Source of the DNA: Clostridia bacterium
GTDB lineage: Bacteria > Bacillota > Clostridia > Saccharofermentanales > Saccharofermentanaceae
Direction: 5' to 3'
Assembly (NCBI GenBank): GCA_024403775.1
Contig: JAKSRE010000013.1
Location: forward strand, 1-64,000
Length of the DNA stretch: 64,000 bases
Positions 27,403 through 36,140 of this stretch are shown here, piece by piece. The notes below the pieces were generated by a model. The model was not told where the DNA came from. It was given only the letters and a program-made list of their open reading frames with translations, and searched no databases. The position numbers were made by a program, and so were the translations under genes. Numbering within the stretch: position 1 is the first letter of the stretch; every line of letters begins with the position of its first letter.

Positions 27403-27525
27403 ATCACAAAAAAACGACGATTTTGTCACAAAATTTGTGACGCTGAGGCTCATTTTTTGTGACGTCACAAAGAATAGCCATTTTTGTCACAAAATTTGTG
27501 ACGTATAAGCGAGAAGTTTGTGACG
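27403..27525. repeat. Nested palindromic intergenic repeats, type C (two abutting units)
   Basis: Each unit is outer arm (8) - 14 bp - inner palindrome GTCACAAAATTTGTGAC (17) - 14 bp - outer arm TTTGTGAC (8). Unit 1 runs 27403-27463 (first arm ATCACAAA, one mismatch) and unit 2 runs 27464-27524 (arms GTCACAAA and TTTGTGAC, perfectly complementary). The units meet at TTTGTGAC/GTCACAAA. Fills most of the pckA-tyrS gap; no coding frame seen. Confidence 0.88.
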
Positions 27526-27571
27526 CGGACGCGGAAGCGGATGCAGCAAGATATTGCTCACACGAATGCTA

Positions 27572-27600
27572 TTGAGAATTGAGGGGTTAAGTGGTATTAT
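27572..27600 (+). promoter_or_regulatory. tyrS promoter
   Basis: TTGAGA (27572-27577), 17 bp, TATTAT (27595-27600), about 50 bp before the tyrS ATG. Confidence 0.65.
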
Positions 27601-27607
27601 AGTTAGG

Positions 27608-27619
27608 CTTTTCGAAAAG
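27608..27619. promoter_or_regulatory. CTTTTCGAAAAG palindrome (copy 3), operator-like position
   Basis: Exact copy starting eight bases after the tyrS -10, over the expected transcription start. That is where a repressor would act. Confidence 0.6.
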
Positions 27620-27652
27620 AAGAGATAAATTAAATTAAGGAGGCTATCCAAA

Positions 27653-28867
27653 ATGGAAAGAAATGTGTTTGATATCCTGGAGGAAAGAGGATATATATCA
27701 CAGGCAACACACAAAGATGAGATTTATGAATTGTTAAGTAAGCCAGGTGTTTCTTTTTATATAGGCTTTGATCCTACTGCAGACAGCCTTCATGTAGGCC
27801 ATTTTGTACAGATGATGGTTATGAGTTATATGCAGAAAGCTGGTCACAGACCAATCGCTCTTATGGGTGGCGGTACTGCTATGATTGGTGATCCATCAGG
27901 CCGTTCTGATATGCGTCAGATGATGACAATTGAGACTATTGACCATAACGTTGAGTGCTTTAAAAAGCAGATGGGCAAGGTTGTTGATTTTAGTGACGAC
28001 AAGGCTATCATCGTAAATAACGGTGACTGGCTTAGAAATCTCAATTTCATGGACTTTATGAGAGATATTGGACCTCACTTCTCTGTAAACAAGATGCTTA
28101 CCGCTGAGTGCTACAAGCAGAGACTTGAGAAGGGACTTACTTTCCTTGAGTTTACATATATGCTCATGCAGAGCTATGACTTCTACTATCTTAATAAGGA
28201 ATACGACTGCTGCCTCGAATTAGGTGGTGATGACCAGTGGTCAAATATCATCGGTGGCGTTGAATTAATCAGACGTAAAGAGCAGAAGCCTGCTTACGGT
28301 CTTACATTTACACTTCTTACAAACAGTGAAGGTAAGAAGATGGGTAAGACAGCCAAGGGTGCTGTATGGCTTGATCCTAATAAGACATCTCCATTTGATT
28401 TCTACCAGTATTGGAGAAATGTTGATGATGCAGATGTTATTAAGTGCATGAAGCTTCTTACTTTTGTCTCAATGGATGAGATTAATGAATATGCTAAGCT
28501 TACTGATGCTGCTATCAACGAAGCAAAGAAGAGACTTGCTTATGAAGTTACTAAGATTGTTCATGGTGAGGAGATTGCTGATCAGGTTAAGAAGCAGACA
28601 GAGGATATTTTTGAGAACGGTGGACGTTCAGATGATATGAAGACAACAGAGGTTACTGTTGGCACATGTCTTACAGATGTTCTTGTTGATGCTGGACTCT
28701 TTAAGTCAAAGGGTGAGGCTAAGCGTATGATTCAGCAGAAGGGCGTTTACCTTAACGATGTGGTTGTTGAGGACTTGTTCTATAACTTAACAGAAGCTGA
28801 TTTTAAGGATGGCGAAGCTATCGTTCGTAAGGGTAAGAAGGTTTACCACAGACTCCTTGTTAAGTAA
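27653..28867 (+). CDS. tyrS: Tyrosyl-tRNA synthetase
   Basis: A 404-residue class I aminoacyl-tRNA synthetase. Signature regions: [17 protein letters not shown] (HIGH variant HVGH) near residues 37-53, the Tyr-specificity segment [22 protein letters not shown] (split here near 173-194), and KMGKT for KMSKS near 229. An S4 RNA-binding domain (residues about 335-400) contains [18 protein letters not shown]. It belongs to the longer 'TyrRS-Z'-like group by its HVGH and S4 layout, though this is a weak call. No T-box leader is evident in the short 5' region; instead the CTTTTCGAAAAG palindrome lies at the transcription start. AAGGAGG precedes the ATG. Confidence 0.95.
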   Translation: MERNVFDILEERGYISQATHKDEIYELLSKPGVSFYIGFDPTADSLHVGHFVQMMVMSYMQKAGHRPIALMGGGTAMIGDPSGRSDMRQMMTIETIDHNVECFKKQMGKVVDFSDDKAIIVNNGDWLRNLNFMDFMRDIGPHFSVNKMLTAECYKQRLEKGLTFLEFTYMLMQSYDFYYLNKEYDCCLELGGDDQWSNIIGGVELIRRKEQKPAYGLTFTLLTNSEGKKMGKTAKGAVWLDPNKTSPFDFYQYWRNVDDADVIKCMKLLTFVSMDEINEYAKLTDAAINEAKKRLAYEVTKIVHGEEIADQVKKQTEDIFENGGRSDDMKTTEVTVGTCLTDVLVDAGLFKSKGEAKRMIQQKGVYLNDVVVEDLFYNLTEADFKDGEAIVRKGKKVYHRLLVK

Positions 28868-28894
28868 AATAAGCATTATAATTAAGCAAAATAG

Positions 28895-28928
28895 ACAGAT
28901 TACCTGTATCAGGTAGTCTGTTTTTTTG
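28895..28928 (+). terminator. Rho-independent terminator of tyrS
   Basis: CAGATTACCTG pairs with CAGGTAGTCTG across TAT, followed by seven T. Confidence 0.9.
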
Positions 28929-28930
28929 TG

Positions 28931-28960
28931 TTGTCTTAAAAATAAGTGCGATGTTATAAT
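28931..28960 (+). promoter_or_regulatory. Promoter of lipoprotein paralogue 1 (extended -10)
   Basis: TTGTCT (28931-28936), 18 bp, TATAAT (28955-28960) with TGT directly before it. Confidence 0.65.
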
Positions 28961-29007
28961 AAGTATGTCGTGATTTTCACAATTAAGTGTTATTGGAGGA
29001 AAAATTT

Positions 29008-29640
29008 ATGAAGACATTTAAGAAGGTAGTTGCTACTGCTCTCATCGCTTCAATGGCTTTAAGTGCAACAGGTTGTGGTGCTCTTAAGTTCAAGGCTACT
29101 GATGCTAAGACATTTAAGAAGGCTTTGGAGAAGGCTAATGATGGTATGTCAGAAGCAATGGATGATTTTGATGATGAGTGGGGATATGGTTTCTCAGACG
29201 ATTATACATGTTACTATGTAGAAGTAGATGATGCTGATGAGATTGAAGATTACTACGATGCAGAGGGCGCTGAGAAGTTCTACATGGCAATGACTCAGGA
29301 AGATGAGGACGATGAGGAAGGCGTTATCTACTACTTCATCGAGTTCGAGGATGAGGAGTCTGCTCGTGATTACTTTAACGAAGAGTACTATGAGGACTTC
29401 GTAGAGGCTAAGGACGATAAGGATATTGAGGGTGACTTTAAGTCTAACCTTGGTAAGACAAGTGGTTATATTATCATTGATGCTGAGTCAAGCAGTAAGG
29501 ATATTGGTAAGGGCCAGGTAACAGGTGGTATCTATCTTGCAGATAACACAGTTGTAGTTGTTTTGGCATTTGATGCTTCTAAGTCAGCTAAGAAGGAAAT
29601 CACAGCATTCCTCGAGGCTATCGAGTATCCTTTCCTTTAA
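29008..29640 (+). CDS. Predicted lipoprotein, tandem paralogue 1
   Basis: A 210-residue lipoprotein: MKTFKKVVATALIASMALS signal, lipobox SATGC, then a very acidic mature part. It is the longest of three neighbouring paralogues, which share KTFKKAL/KKDFKNAL-type N-termini, a YYFIEFEDEESARDYF-like segment, a TSGYIII segment, a GGIYLADN-like strand and a final 'FLEAIEYP' motif. Family unknown to me. ATG 29008 was chosen over ATG 28987 because TTGGAGG sits between them. It has its own extended -10 promoter and a terminator, so it is a separate transcription unit. Confidence 0.75.
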   Translation: MKTFKKVVATALIASMALSATGCGALKFKATDAKTFKKALEKANDGMSEAMDDFDDEWGYGFSDDYTCYYVEVDDADEIEDYYDAEGAEKFYMAMTQEDEDDEEGVIYYFIEFEDEESARDYFNEEYYEDFVEAKDDKDIEGDFKSNLGKTSGYIIIDAESSSKDIGKGQVTGGIYLADNTVVVVLAFDASKSAKKEITAFLEAIEYPFL

Positions 29641-29673
29641 TTCTGAATTGAATTGAAATAAGATAATTACATA

Positions 29674-29706
29674 AATCCGGCTGAAGTTTTTCAGTCGGAT
29701 TTTTTT
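29674..29706 (+). terminator. Terminator of lipoprotein paralogue 1
   Basis: AATCCGGCTGAA pairs with TTCAGTCGGATT, followed by TTTTT. Confidence 0.88.
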
Positions 29707-29752
29707 ATGTCAAAACACCTGTCATATAGTTCGAGGCAGTATTCTATTCAAT

Positions 29753-29782
29753 TTGGACACAATTATTCATATGTGCTATAAT
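29753..29782 (+). promoter_or_regulatory. Promoter of lipoprotein paralogue 2 (extended -10)
   Basis: TTGGAC (29753-29758), 18 bp, TATAAT (29777-29782) preceded by TGC. Confidence 0.65.
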
Positions 29783-29812
29783 TTTTTGACTTGAAAAATG
29801 GAGGAAAAAGAA

Positions 29813-30343
29813 ATGAGTTTTAAAAGATTAACCACAGTAGTTCTTACCTGTGCAATGGTATTTACTATGGCAGGATGCAGTAAAAGCATTCCAGATGTAG
29901 GTAAGAAAGATTTTATGAAGGCCTGTGACAAAGCAGGATACGATGATTACATGATCAGTGAATTTGATGAAGAAGACCTTGATGATGATATGACTTATGA
30001 GGCAATAGTACGAGATGGCAACATTATGCTTGTTTATTGCGAATTTGAGGATGAAGAAGCTGCTCATGATTATTATGGTGATATCTATGCCAGCTTTATG
30101 GATTTAAAGAAGGATAAGGATGCAAGCGGCAGTTATAAGATGTTTATAACCAAAACATCTGGATATATCATCTTTAATGGTGAGGTAGATGACTGGGACG
30201 ATATGTATCTTGATGGTGATGTATATTTTGGTATCTATTTTAAAGAGGACTATATTGTAGTTGCTGTATCAGAGTCAGATAAGAGCAAGGATATTAAGAC
30301 GATTAATAAATTCCTAGAACAGCTGGAACTCCCAACACCATAA
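29813..30343 (+). CDS. Predicted lipoprotein, tandem paralogue 2
   Basis: A 176-residue lipoprotein with signal MSFKRLTTVVLTCAMVFTM and lipobox MAGC. The mature protein is acidic and shares with its neighbours KKDFMKACDKAG, YCEFEDEEAAHDYYGD, KTSGYIIFNG and FLEQLELPTP. A SAHDYF-like strand and the GxxYFGIYFK strand suggest one small alpha/beta domain repeated in each paralogue. ATG 29813 is used because GGAGGAAAAAG is positioned for it; the in-frame ATG at 29798 lies before that site. Own promoter and terminator. Function unknown. Confidence 0.75.
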   Translation: MSFKRLTTVVLTCAMVFTMAGCSKSIPDVGKKDFMKACDKAGYDDYMISEFDEEDLDDDMTYEAIVRDGNIMLVYCEFEDEEAAHDYYGDIYASFMDLKKDKDASGSYKMFITKTSGYIIFNGEVDDWDDMYLDGDVYFGIYFKEDYIVVAVSESDKSKDIKTINKFLEQLELPTP

Positions 30344-30379
30344 TATATTGTGTAATTTGACAAATTTAAATAAAACGCT

Positions 30380-30414
30380 ATGGGTATTTCCGTTAAGAGA
30401 TACCCATTTTTTTT
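30380..30414 (+). terminator. Terminator of lipoprotein paralogue 2
   Basis: ATGGGTAT pairs with ATACCCAT around a 12-nt loop, followed by T-run. Confidence 0.85.
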
Positions 30415-30443
30415 TGACCTTGAGTTGGGCGAGGTGCTATAAT
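30414..30443 (+). promoter_or_regulatory. Promoter of lipoprotein paralogue 3 (extended -10)
   Basis: TTGACC (30414-30419), 18 bp, TATAAT (30438-30443) preceded by TGC. The -35 begins in the T-run of the preceding terminator. Confidence 0.65.
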
Positions 30444-30485
30444 GTATTAGACGTTAGTCTTTAAATATTTTTGGAGGGAATAGTG

Positions 30486-31028
30486 ATGAAGAATTGTAAG
30501 AAGATTTTATCAGCAATTTTGGTTGCTTCAATGGCTTTCTCATTGGCTGGATGCTCAAGCGTTAAGGCTATCGATAAGAAGGACTTTAAGAACGCTCTTA
30601 AGGAACTTAAGCTTGATGATGAAATGCGTGAGTACAAGGGCGATGATATTGAGTATTATGGATACGATGAAGATGATATCAAGTATCTTGCTCGTGTTTG
30701 GGATGATGATCAGTGGTATATGTTTATTCAGTTTGAGGATACAGAAGCTGCTCATGATTACTTTGAGGATGAGTTCTATGATGATATCATGGATGTAAAG
30801 GAAGACAAGGACTTTGACGGTAAGCTTAAGACAAAGCTTTCTAAGTCATCTGGATATATCATCCTTAAGGGTGAGAGCGAGAGCGATGACTTCATGGAAG
30901 GTGATATTTACGGTGGTATCTATTTTAAGAATGATGTTGTCGTAGTTGCACTTGCTTCTTCTGATAAGAAGAGCGACATTAAGGATATTGATACATTCCT
31001 TAAGTCAATCGGCTATCCAAAGCCATAA
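30486..31028 (+). CDS. Predicted lipoprotein, tandem paralogue 3
   Basis: A 180-residue lipoprotein with signal MKNCKKILSAILVASMAFS and lipobox LAGC. Shared family segments are KKDFKNALKELK, FIQFEDTEAAHDYFED, KSSGYIILKG, GGIYFKNDVVVVAL and a final FLKSIGYPKP. The two close copies (29813, 30486) share EAAHDY and a shorter middle than the 29008 copy. ATG 30486 follows TTGGAGGG; the in-frame TTG at 30471 is inside that site. Own promoter and terminator. The three genes look like local duplications that kept separate control; their role at the cell surface is unknown. Confidence 0.75.
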   Translation: MKNCKKILSAILVASMAFSLAGCSSVKAIDKKDFKNALKELKLDDEMREYKGDDIEYYGYDEDDIKYLARVWDDDQWYMFIQFEDTEAAHDYFEDEFYDDIMDVKEDKDFDGKLKTKLSKSSGYIILKGESESDDFMEGDIYGGIYFKNDVVVVALASSDKKSDIKDIDTFLKSIGYPKP

Positions 31029-31051
31029 AAGAGTTTATAAAATTAAAAATT

Positions 31052-31086
31052 AAGGGCTGATTCAGATATTCGAGTCAGCCCTTTTA
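31052..31086. terminator. Terminator between lipoprotein 3 and the convergent GH31 gene
   Basis: AAGGGCTGA pairs with TCAGCCCTT, followed by TTAAA. The A-rich left flank could also serve the minus strand. Confidence 0.8.
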
Positions 31087-31112
31087 AATTGTCTGTAATT
31101 ATTCGTTTACCA

Positions 31113-33416
31113 TTAACCGAGTGTAATCATTAGTTCATCACTGTTAAACTCAATGAACGAACCTGTTGCAGTAACCTGTGGAATTCCCTCAGAAGAACTT
31201 ACAATTGTAGAGATGCCATTAAGCATAATTCTCTTGGAATCACCAAAGCCTTTAGTAAGAACTTTGATTTTATTGCCTTTTCTAAGGATATTAATAATTC
31301 CACTAGTCTGCATATCTTCAGAATATACTTCCGCACCAGAGACCTTACCGTCCTGAAGCTCATATACCATAAATGTGATGTTGTTGAGAAGATTTCTTCT
31401 GATACCACCTCTGTTTGGCAAAGTTCCCTCTGTAGTATTATTGAGATTACGGAGAGGAATTACTGAGTTAGGCTTCACGAAAATCTGACTCTTGGTGTAA
31501 GACTCACCCATAGGGATGTAGTTAACGATACCAGGTCCTGCGATTTTGGTGTTAGTTAACATTTCAGTCCATTTTCCTTCTGGAATATAAAAACCTGAAT
31601 TGTTAGCCACGCTGAGTGGAACTGAAGGAACAACGAGAAGATTTGATCCAAGCATATATTCGTAGTCGATTCCGAGACAGTTGCTATCCATTGGGAACTC
31701 CATTGCAAGTGGACGAAGTGTTGGAGTTCCATAAAGATTAGAATCTCCTGCAGTTGCAAATAAGTATGGAAGGAGACTGTTTTTAAGATTCAAGATGGTC
31801 TTAAAATCATTTAGTACCTTAGAATCTATTCCAGCCAAATCCTTGTTACTATTATCAGTAATTATTCTAAAATGTGGGAGCATGGCAAGATTGATAGCCA
31901 TAGCTGTATAGCTCTCATTAATTGAATCAGTATTATTGTCTCCTGCTGAGATGCTGGCATTAATGAATGAAGCATATGAAGGAATGTCAGCATTTATAGC
32001 ATCGTAACCCATCATTGAACACTTCAAAGCTTGATTAAGCATATCTCTTATGTAAGATTCAGAGTTTGTAGATCCGATAATATTTAATGGATATGATGAC
32101 AAGTTATGAACTGGAATTGTATTTGAAGTATATGTTCCGTGAGAAGATACAATGTATGAATCTACAATACCTTTAACTCTGGACGTAGCCTCGTAATACG
32201 CCTCGTTCATACTTCTTGAGAACTGGTTAACAACATCACTTTTATCAAAATTACCTCTAAACTTATAATCAATTGAAGGATCAGTAATGTAAGAAAAATC
32301 AAAATCACATTCGATAACATCAACGCCAAGTCTGATTAGCGCATCAAGCTTAAGCTGAAGATATGATCTTGGTGCGATATGAGTAAAGTCCAGAATACCA
32401 AAAGATTCATTGTCGATATCAAACACAATATAATCGTTATTTGAATCTTTTACCAATGTATTATTCTCGCAGCATTCATCGAATTCATCAGATAAAACCG
32501 AGATATATGGATTTACAGTGAGTCCAACCTGAATACCTCTGTCATGAAGTTTACGACACAATCCAGCTGGATCATTAAATCTCTCCTGATCGAAAGTAAA
32601 TCCCAGTCTGCTTGACTTTGGAAGATATGAATAACCAAGATAAACGGTTGAGAGATTAAGACCACTCTGTATTAATGAATCAACATAGTTAATAATATCA
32701 TCGGCCTCTATATTAAAGTCATCATTGAACTTAACAGAAGTTCCAAATGATTTAGCTGGAGATACGAGATTGGTTGAGATAACATCAGTATAGTTTTTGA
32801 GTATAGATTTATAACTTTCGCCAACAAAAAATACAAATTCAAATTTATCACTGTCACTGTCAAAGACAATAGTATTGTCTACTTTGGTGCCGACAGAAAT
32901 ATCAGTTGGATGAATACTGTTGATAAAGATACCGAAGTGATTAGAGCACATTATGAATTGTGAAGTTGTGCTCTTATTTACTGCGATGCCAGTATTATAG
33001 TCGCATCCGTTAAGGATGAACGAATGATTCTCATCGCCAAGGCCATAGAAAACATCATTTGGCTGATAGGTAAAAGAAGAATCAGTAAACTGTGAAGTGA
33101 TAAGCTGACCAAGATAGTAATAATCTACCTGGTAATTGCCATTTTTATGAATATCTATCTGAAACATTCCAGATTTTAGAGTAATCAGATTATCAGTCTG
33201 ATCAACAGTAATTGATGTATAAATCTTTGGGGTAATAGAGACATCCGTGTGTCTTTTAACACGTTTACTTCGAGTAGAGACAACTCGTAAAGCATTTGGA
33301 CCGCAGAATGAGAATTCGAGACCCATTCGTCCAGCTGAGTTTTTGCCCATTTCGAGTTTGATAATGCTATCTTTAACTTCAATTGAATAAATATCGTGAG
33401 GTATATATTCTGTCAT
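31113..33416 (-). CDS. Glycoside hydrolase family 31 (alpha-glucosidase/alpha-xylosidase type)
   Basis: A 767-residue, apparently cytoplasmic enzyme without a signal peptide. An N-terminal beta-sandwich (GH31 'N-domain', with YQPNDVFYGLGDENHSF near residues 135-151) precedes the barrel: STVYLGYSYLPKSSRLGFTF, GIQVGLTVNPYIS and LGVDVIECDFDFSY, which holds the likely nucleophile Asp. C-terminal beta domains include MLGSNLLVVPSVPLS and GKWTEMLTN, both GH31-like. The usual acid/base region is divergent (IIGSTNSESYIRDMLNQALK), so the exact specificity is unclear. ATG 33416 follows AGGAGA; the in-frame TTG at 33434 lies upstream of that site. Monocistronic, divergent from the 33558 gene. Confidence 0.82.
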   Translation of the reverse strand: MTEYIPHDIYSIEVKDSIIKLEMGKNSAGRMGLEFSFCGPNALRVVSTRSKRVKRHTDVSITPKIYTSITVDQTDNLITLKSGMFQIDIHKNGNYQVDYYYLGQLITSQFTDSSFTYQPNDVFYGLGDENHSFILNGCDYNTGIAVNKSTTSQFIMCSNHFGIFINSIHPTDISVGTKVDNTIVFDSDSDKFEFVFFVGESYKSILKNYTDVISTNLVSPAKSFGTSVKFNDDFNIEADDIINYVDSLIQSGLNLSTVYLGYSYLPKSSRLGFTFDQERFNDPAGLCRKLHDRGIQVGLTVNPYISVLSDEFDECCENNTLVKDSNNDYIVFDIDNESFGILDFTHIAPRSYLQLKLDALIRLGVDVIECDFDFSYITDPSIDYKFRGNFDKSDVVNQFSRSMNEAYYEATSRVKGIVDSYIVSSHGTYTSNTIPVHNLSSYPLNIIGSTNSESYIRDMLNQALKCSMMGYDAINADIPSYASFINASISAGDNNTDSINESYTAMAINLAMLPHFRIITDNSNKDLAGIDSKVLNDFKTILNLKNSLLPYLFATAGDSNLYGTPTLRPLAMEFPMDSNCLGIDYEYMLGSNLLVVPSVPLSVANNSGFYIPEGKWTEMLTNTKIAGPGIVNYIPMGESYTKSQIFVKPNSVIPLRNLNNTTEGTLPNRGGIRRNLLNNITFMVYELQDGKVSGAEVYSEDMQTSGIINILRKGNKIKVLTKGFGDSKRIMLNGISTIVSSSEGIPQVTATGSFIEFNSDELMITLG

Positions 33417-33557
33417 GTCTCTTCTCCTAAACAAACTGGTTTTATTATTAAATATATTATAAACTAAATGCGTGTTATAATATGTTGTAAAGATTAAATC
33501 TATATTTCATTTTGATTTTAATTAGCATTTATTTTGTTATTTTTGTAAGGATTTTAT

Positions 33558-34745
33558 ATGGCAACCAACAAGCAGTTTCAAAAATTTCTTAGACTGGATG
33601 ATGATGAGACAGAGAAAGTATTTATTGGTACAGTTGCTGTTTATGATGTCGTTCCAGAATTAAAGAATATTGGAGCCAAAAGAATACTTATTTTGTGCGA
33701 TGGTCTTACAAGAAGACAAAGAGAGTTTGAGATATTGGTAGGCCGCTACAAAGAGGCTGGGTTCAGAGTGTTTGTATATTGCCGAGTTGACAGTACAACT
33801 ACTGACCGTGATGTCGATGGTGGACTCAAAATATATAAGGAATATAACTGTGACACTATCATAGTAATTGGTGGTAATGCTGATATCAATTGTGCAAAAT
33901 TAGTAGCAGTAAGAGCAAGTAATCCAGATAAGCCGTTGTCTTACTTTGTCGGAATAGACAGAGTTAAATATCGTCTTCCTAATATCATTTGTCTTGCAAC
34001 TACACCAACAACCTCCATATCAGACTGTTTTGCAGAGTATTATGATACGGATGAGAATACATGGAATCAGATTATAAGTAACAATCTTATTCCTACAATC
34101 GCATTATTGGGTAGCAGCCTTTTTGTACGTAACAGTATTGAAGAGATCAGAAAGAATATTTTAATGTGCTTTTGTGTTGCTATCGAATCTTATATTGATT
34201 CAAATGAGGATGAGTACTTTGAGTATAAAGCAGGTTCTATTAATGCCTGTCTGGAATTATTCAATTCTGTAGATAAATTTTATAATGACATATCTAATTC
34301 GTATTATCAGGAGAAACTTCTTGTAGGCGGGTTTTATGCAGGTGTAGCTTCACGTAAATCTGGTATGGGCCTTACAAAAATCATCTTAAATACCATCACT
34401 AATGTCTATGGCATGGATAGCGGTGTGGTTTTGGATTCTCTGTTTCCGACAATAATTCAGTCGATTTCTGCAACCCGAAAGGAAAGAATTGCAAATTTAT
34501 CACGTTCTACTTACTTTAGCACTAAAAGCAGTGATGACAACAGCGCAGCTCAGGCCTTCATAGATTCGGTAGTACGCGTTTTTCAGCGTACTTCTAACAC
34601 CAGCAAAGATAAGTTCCGTATTTATAGAAAAGACATCGATAAGATGGTAGCAATGATTAATAAGGAATTAGTTGTTTACGGACTTAGTGACATCATTTCT
34701 ACTCAGAATTTGTACCAGCTTCTTTTAGCCTTTTCCGAAAGTTGA
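33558..34745 (+). CDS. Degenerate iron-containing alcohol dehydrogenase-like protein
   Basis: A 395-residue protein with the two-part fold of iron-dependent alcohol dehydrogenases. The N-terminal half has GAKRILILCDG, the dinucleotide-loop equivalent VIGGNADINCAKLVAV (normally GGGSxxDxAK) and ICLATTPTTSISDC (normally PTTAGTGSE). In the helical half, AIESYIDSNEDEYFEY corresponds to the metal-ligand helix HAIEAYVS, but the His is replaced by Val. The usual second His cluster is not recognisable near GMGLTKIILNTITNVYG. It is therefore probably not a normal Fe/Zn dehydrogenase. It lies six bases before cca and is likely co-transcribed with it, so a role linked to RNA or nucleotide metabolism is possible but unproven. 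Confidence 0.65.
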   Translation: MATNKQFQKFLRLDDDETEKVFIGTVAVYDVVPELKNIGAKRILILCDGLTRRQREFEILVGRYKEAGFRVFVYCRVDSTTTDRDVDGGLKIYKEYNCDTIIVIGGNADINCAKLVAVRASNPDKPLSYFVGIDRVKYRLPNIICLATTPTTSISDCFAEYYDTDENTWNQIISNNLIPTIALLGSSLFVRNSIEEIRKNILMCFCVAIESYIDSNEDEYFEYKAGSINACLELFNSVDKFYNDISNSYYQEKLLVGGFYAGVASRKSGMGLTKIILNTITNVYGMDSGVVLDSLFPTIIQSISATRKERIANLSRSTYFSTKSSDDNSAAQAFIDSVVRVFQRTSNTSKDKFRIYRKDIDKMVAMINKELVVYGLSDIISTQNLYQLLLAFSES

Positions 34746-34751
34746 TTCGAG

Positions 34752-36140
34752 ATGTTTACAATGGAAAATATTAACTACTTAGATCAAATGCCTTCATATT
34801 GCATATATGCACTAAAAACTCTAAACGACAGTGGATTTGAGGCATATGCCGTGGGTGGTGCAGTAAGAGATCTTGTAATGGGAAGAAAGCCGCATGATTT
34901 TGATATAGCGACTTCTGCTACTCCTGACGAGATTATTGAATCCATGCAGAAATCCGGTATTTATACTATCGATATGGCTCGTAAACATGGCACAATAACA
35001 GCGGTAATTGAGAATAACAATGTCGAGATAACATCTTATCGTACGGAAGGAACATATAAGGACAACAGACATCCAGATAGTGTCGAGTTTACTCGATCTA
35101 TTGAAGAAGATGTTAAGAGACGAGACTTTACCATGAATGCACTTTATCTGAACAGAAATGGCAGAGTGGTGGATTTAAATGATGGAATCACAGACATAGA
35201 AAATAAAGTTATTCGCTGTGTAGGAGATGCTGCGACTCGTTTTGAGGAAGATGCACTTAGAATAATGAGAGGTCTTCGATTTGCAGCTGAATTGGGATTT
35301 AAAATAGAAGAGACTACTTCTAGAGCTATGTTTGATAAAAGAAATCTTCTTAAAAACATATCAGGGGAGCGAATCTATACAGAATTTACCAAGTTGATAA
35401 CTGCCCCTCATGCTTCAAATGTTTTACGTGAATACTTAGATATTTTCGCTGTATTTATACCAGTTTTATCTGAGGTTAGAGGCTTTAATCAGCATTCAAA
35501 ATATCATAATCTTGACGTATTGGAACACACTCTTGCAGTATTGGATGGAATCCCACTCTCTAATGGTAAAAGAGAGGAAGATCTTTCTTATGCGGCATTA
35601 TTTCACGATCTTGGTAAACCGGAAGTTTTTAAAATGGATGAGTTTGGGCAGGGCCATATGAAAGGGCATGCTGAGGTAAGTATGCGAATTTGGGATGAAA
35701 TATGCAGCATTATTAAACCATCAACTAAAATTCACGATAATGTATCCAGATTGATTAAATATCACGATTCATATCCTCAGGCAACAAACATATCTGTTCA
35801 CAGATTTATGACCAAACATGGTTTGGAATTCCTTAATAAGCTTCATGTGCTTCAGAATGCTGATATTCTTGCTCATAATGAGACTGCAGTTCCTAGGTTC
35901 GAACTATTAAGAGATATACAAAGAATTGAGACAGATATAAAAATGAATAAGTTACCACTTTCGAGAAGTGAACTTGATATAACTGGAGCGGAACTAATTA
36001 AGTTAGGAATTAAAGCTGATAGCAATATGAGAGCTATCTTTGAAGGTCTCCTTAATGGTGTTATTGAAGGGAAAGTAAATAACAGAAAAGATGAGCTCAA
36101 AGAGTATGCGCTGACACTGTCGCTTGATAATATCAATTAA
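34752..36140 (+). CDS. cca: CCA tRNA nucleotidyltransferase with HD domain
   Basis: A 462-residue class II CCA-adding enzyme that builds or repairs the tRNA 3' end. The nucleotidyltransferase head shows VGGAVRDLVMGRKPHDFDIAT with the catalytic DxD, and the neck has VKRRDFTMNALYLN and RFEEDALRIMRGLRFAAELG. An HD domain follows (LEHTLAVLDG, YAALFHDLGKPE), as in many Firmicute and E. coli-type enzymes with phosphohydrolase activity. The start is uncertain: ATG 34752 and ATG 34761 are both in frame, and neither has a strong ribosome site, which fits translational coupling to the upstream gene. Confidence 0.93.
   Translation: MFTMENINYLDQMPSYCIYALKTLNDSGFEAYAVGGAVRDLVMGRKPHDFDIATSATPDEIIESMQKSGIYTIDMARKHGTITAVIENNNVEITSYRTEGTYKDNRHPDSVEFTRSIEEDVKRRDFTMNALYLNRNGRVVDLNDGITDIENKVIRCVGDAATRFEEDALRIMRGLRFAAELGFKIEETTSRAMFDKRNLLKNISGERIYTEFTKLITAPHASNVLREYLDIFAVFIPVLSEVRGFNQHSKYHNLDVLEHTLAVLDGIPLSNGKREEDLSYAALFHDLGKPEVFKMDEFGQGHMKGHAEVSMRIWDEICSIIKPSTKIHDNVSRLIKYHDSYPQATNISVHRFMTKHGLEFLNKLHVLQNADILAHNETAVPRFELLRDIQRIETDIKMNKLPLSRSELDITGAELIKLGIKADSNMRAIFEGLLNGVIEGKVNNRKDELKEYALTLSLDNIN

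Noticed and set aside
23742..27525. DnaA-box cluster or replication origin
   Set aside because: TCCACAA and TTATCACA look similar to TTATCCACA but no unit contains a proper DnaA box, and dnaA/dnaN are not nearby.
27525..27653. T-box riboswitch before tyrS
   Set aside because: The leader after the predicted start is only about 45 bases with no specifier stem or T-box sequence.
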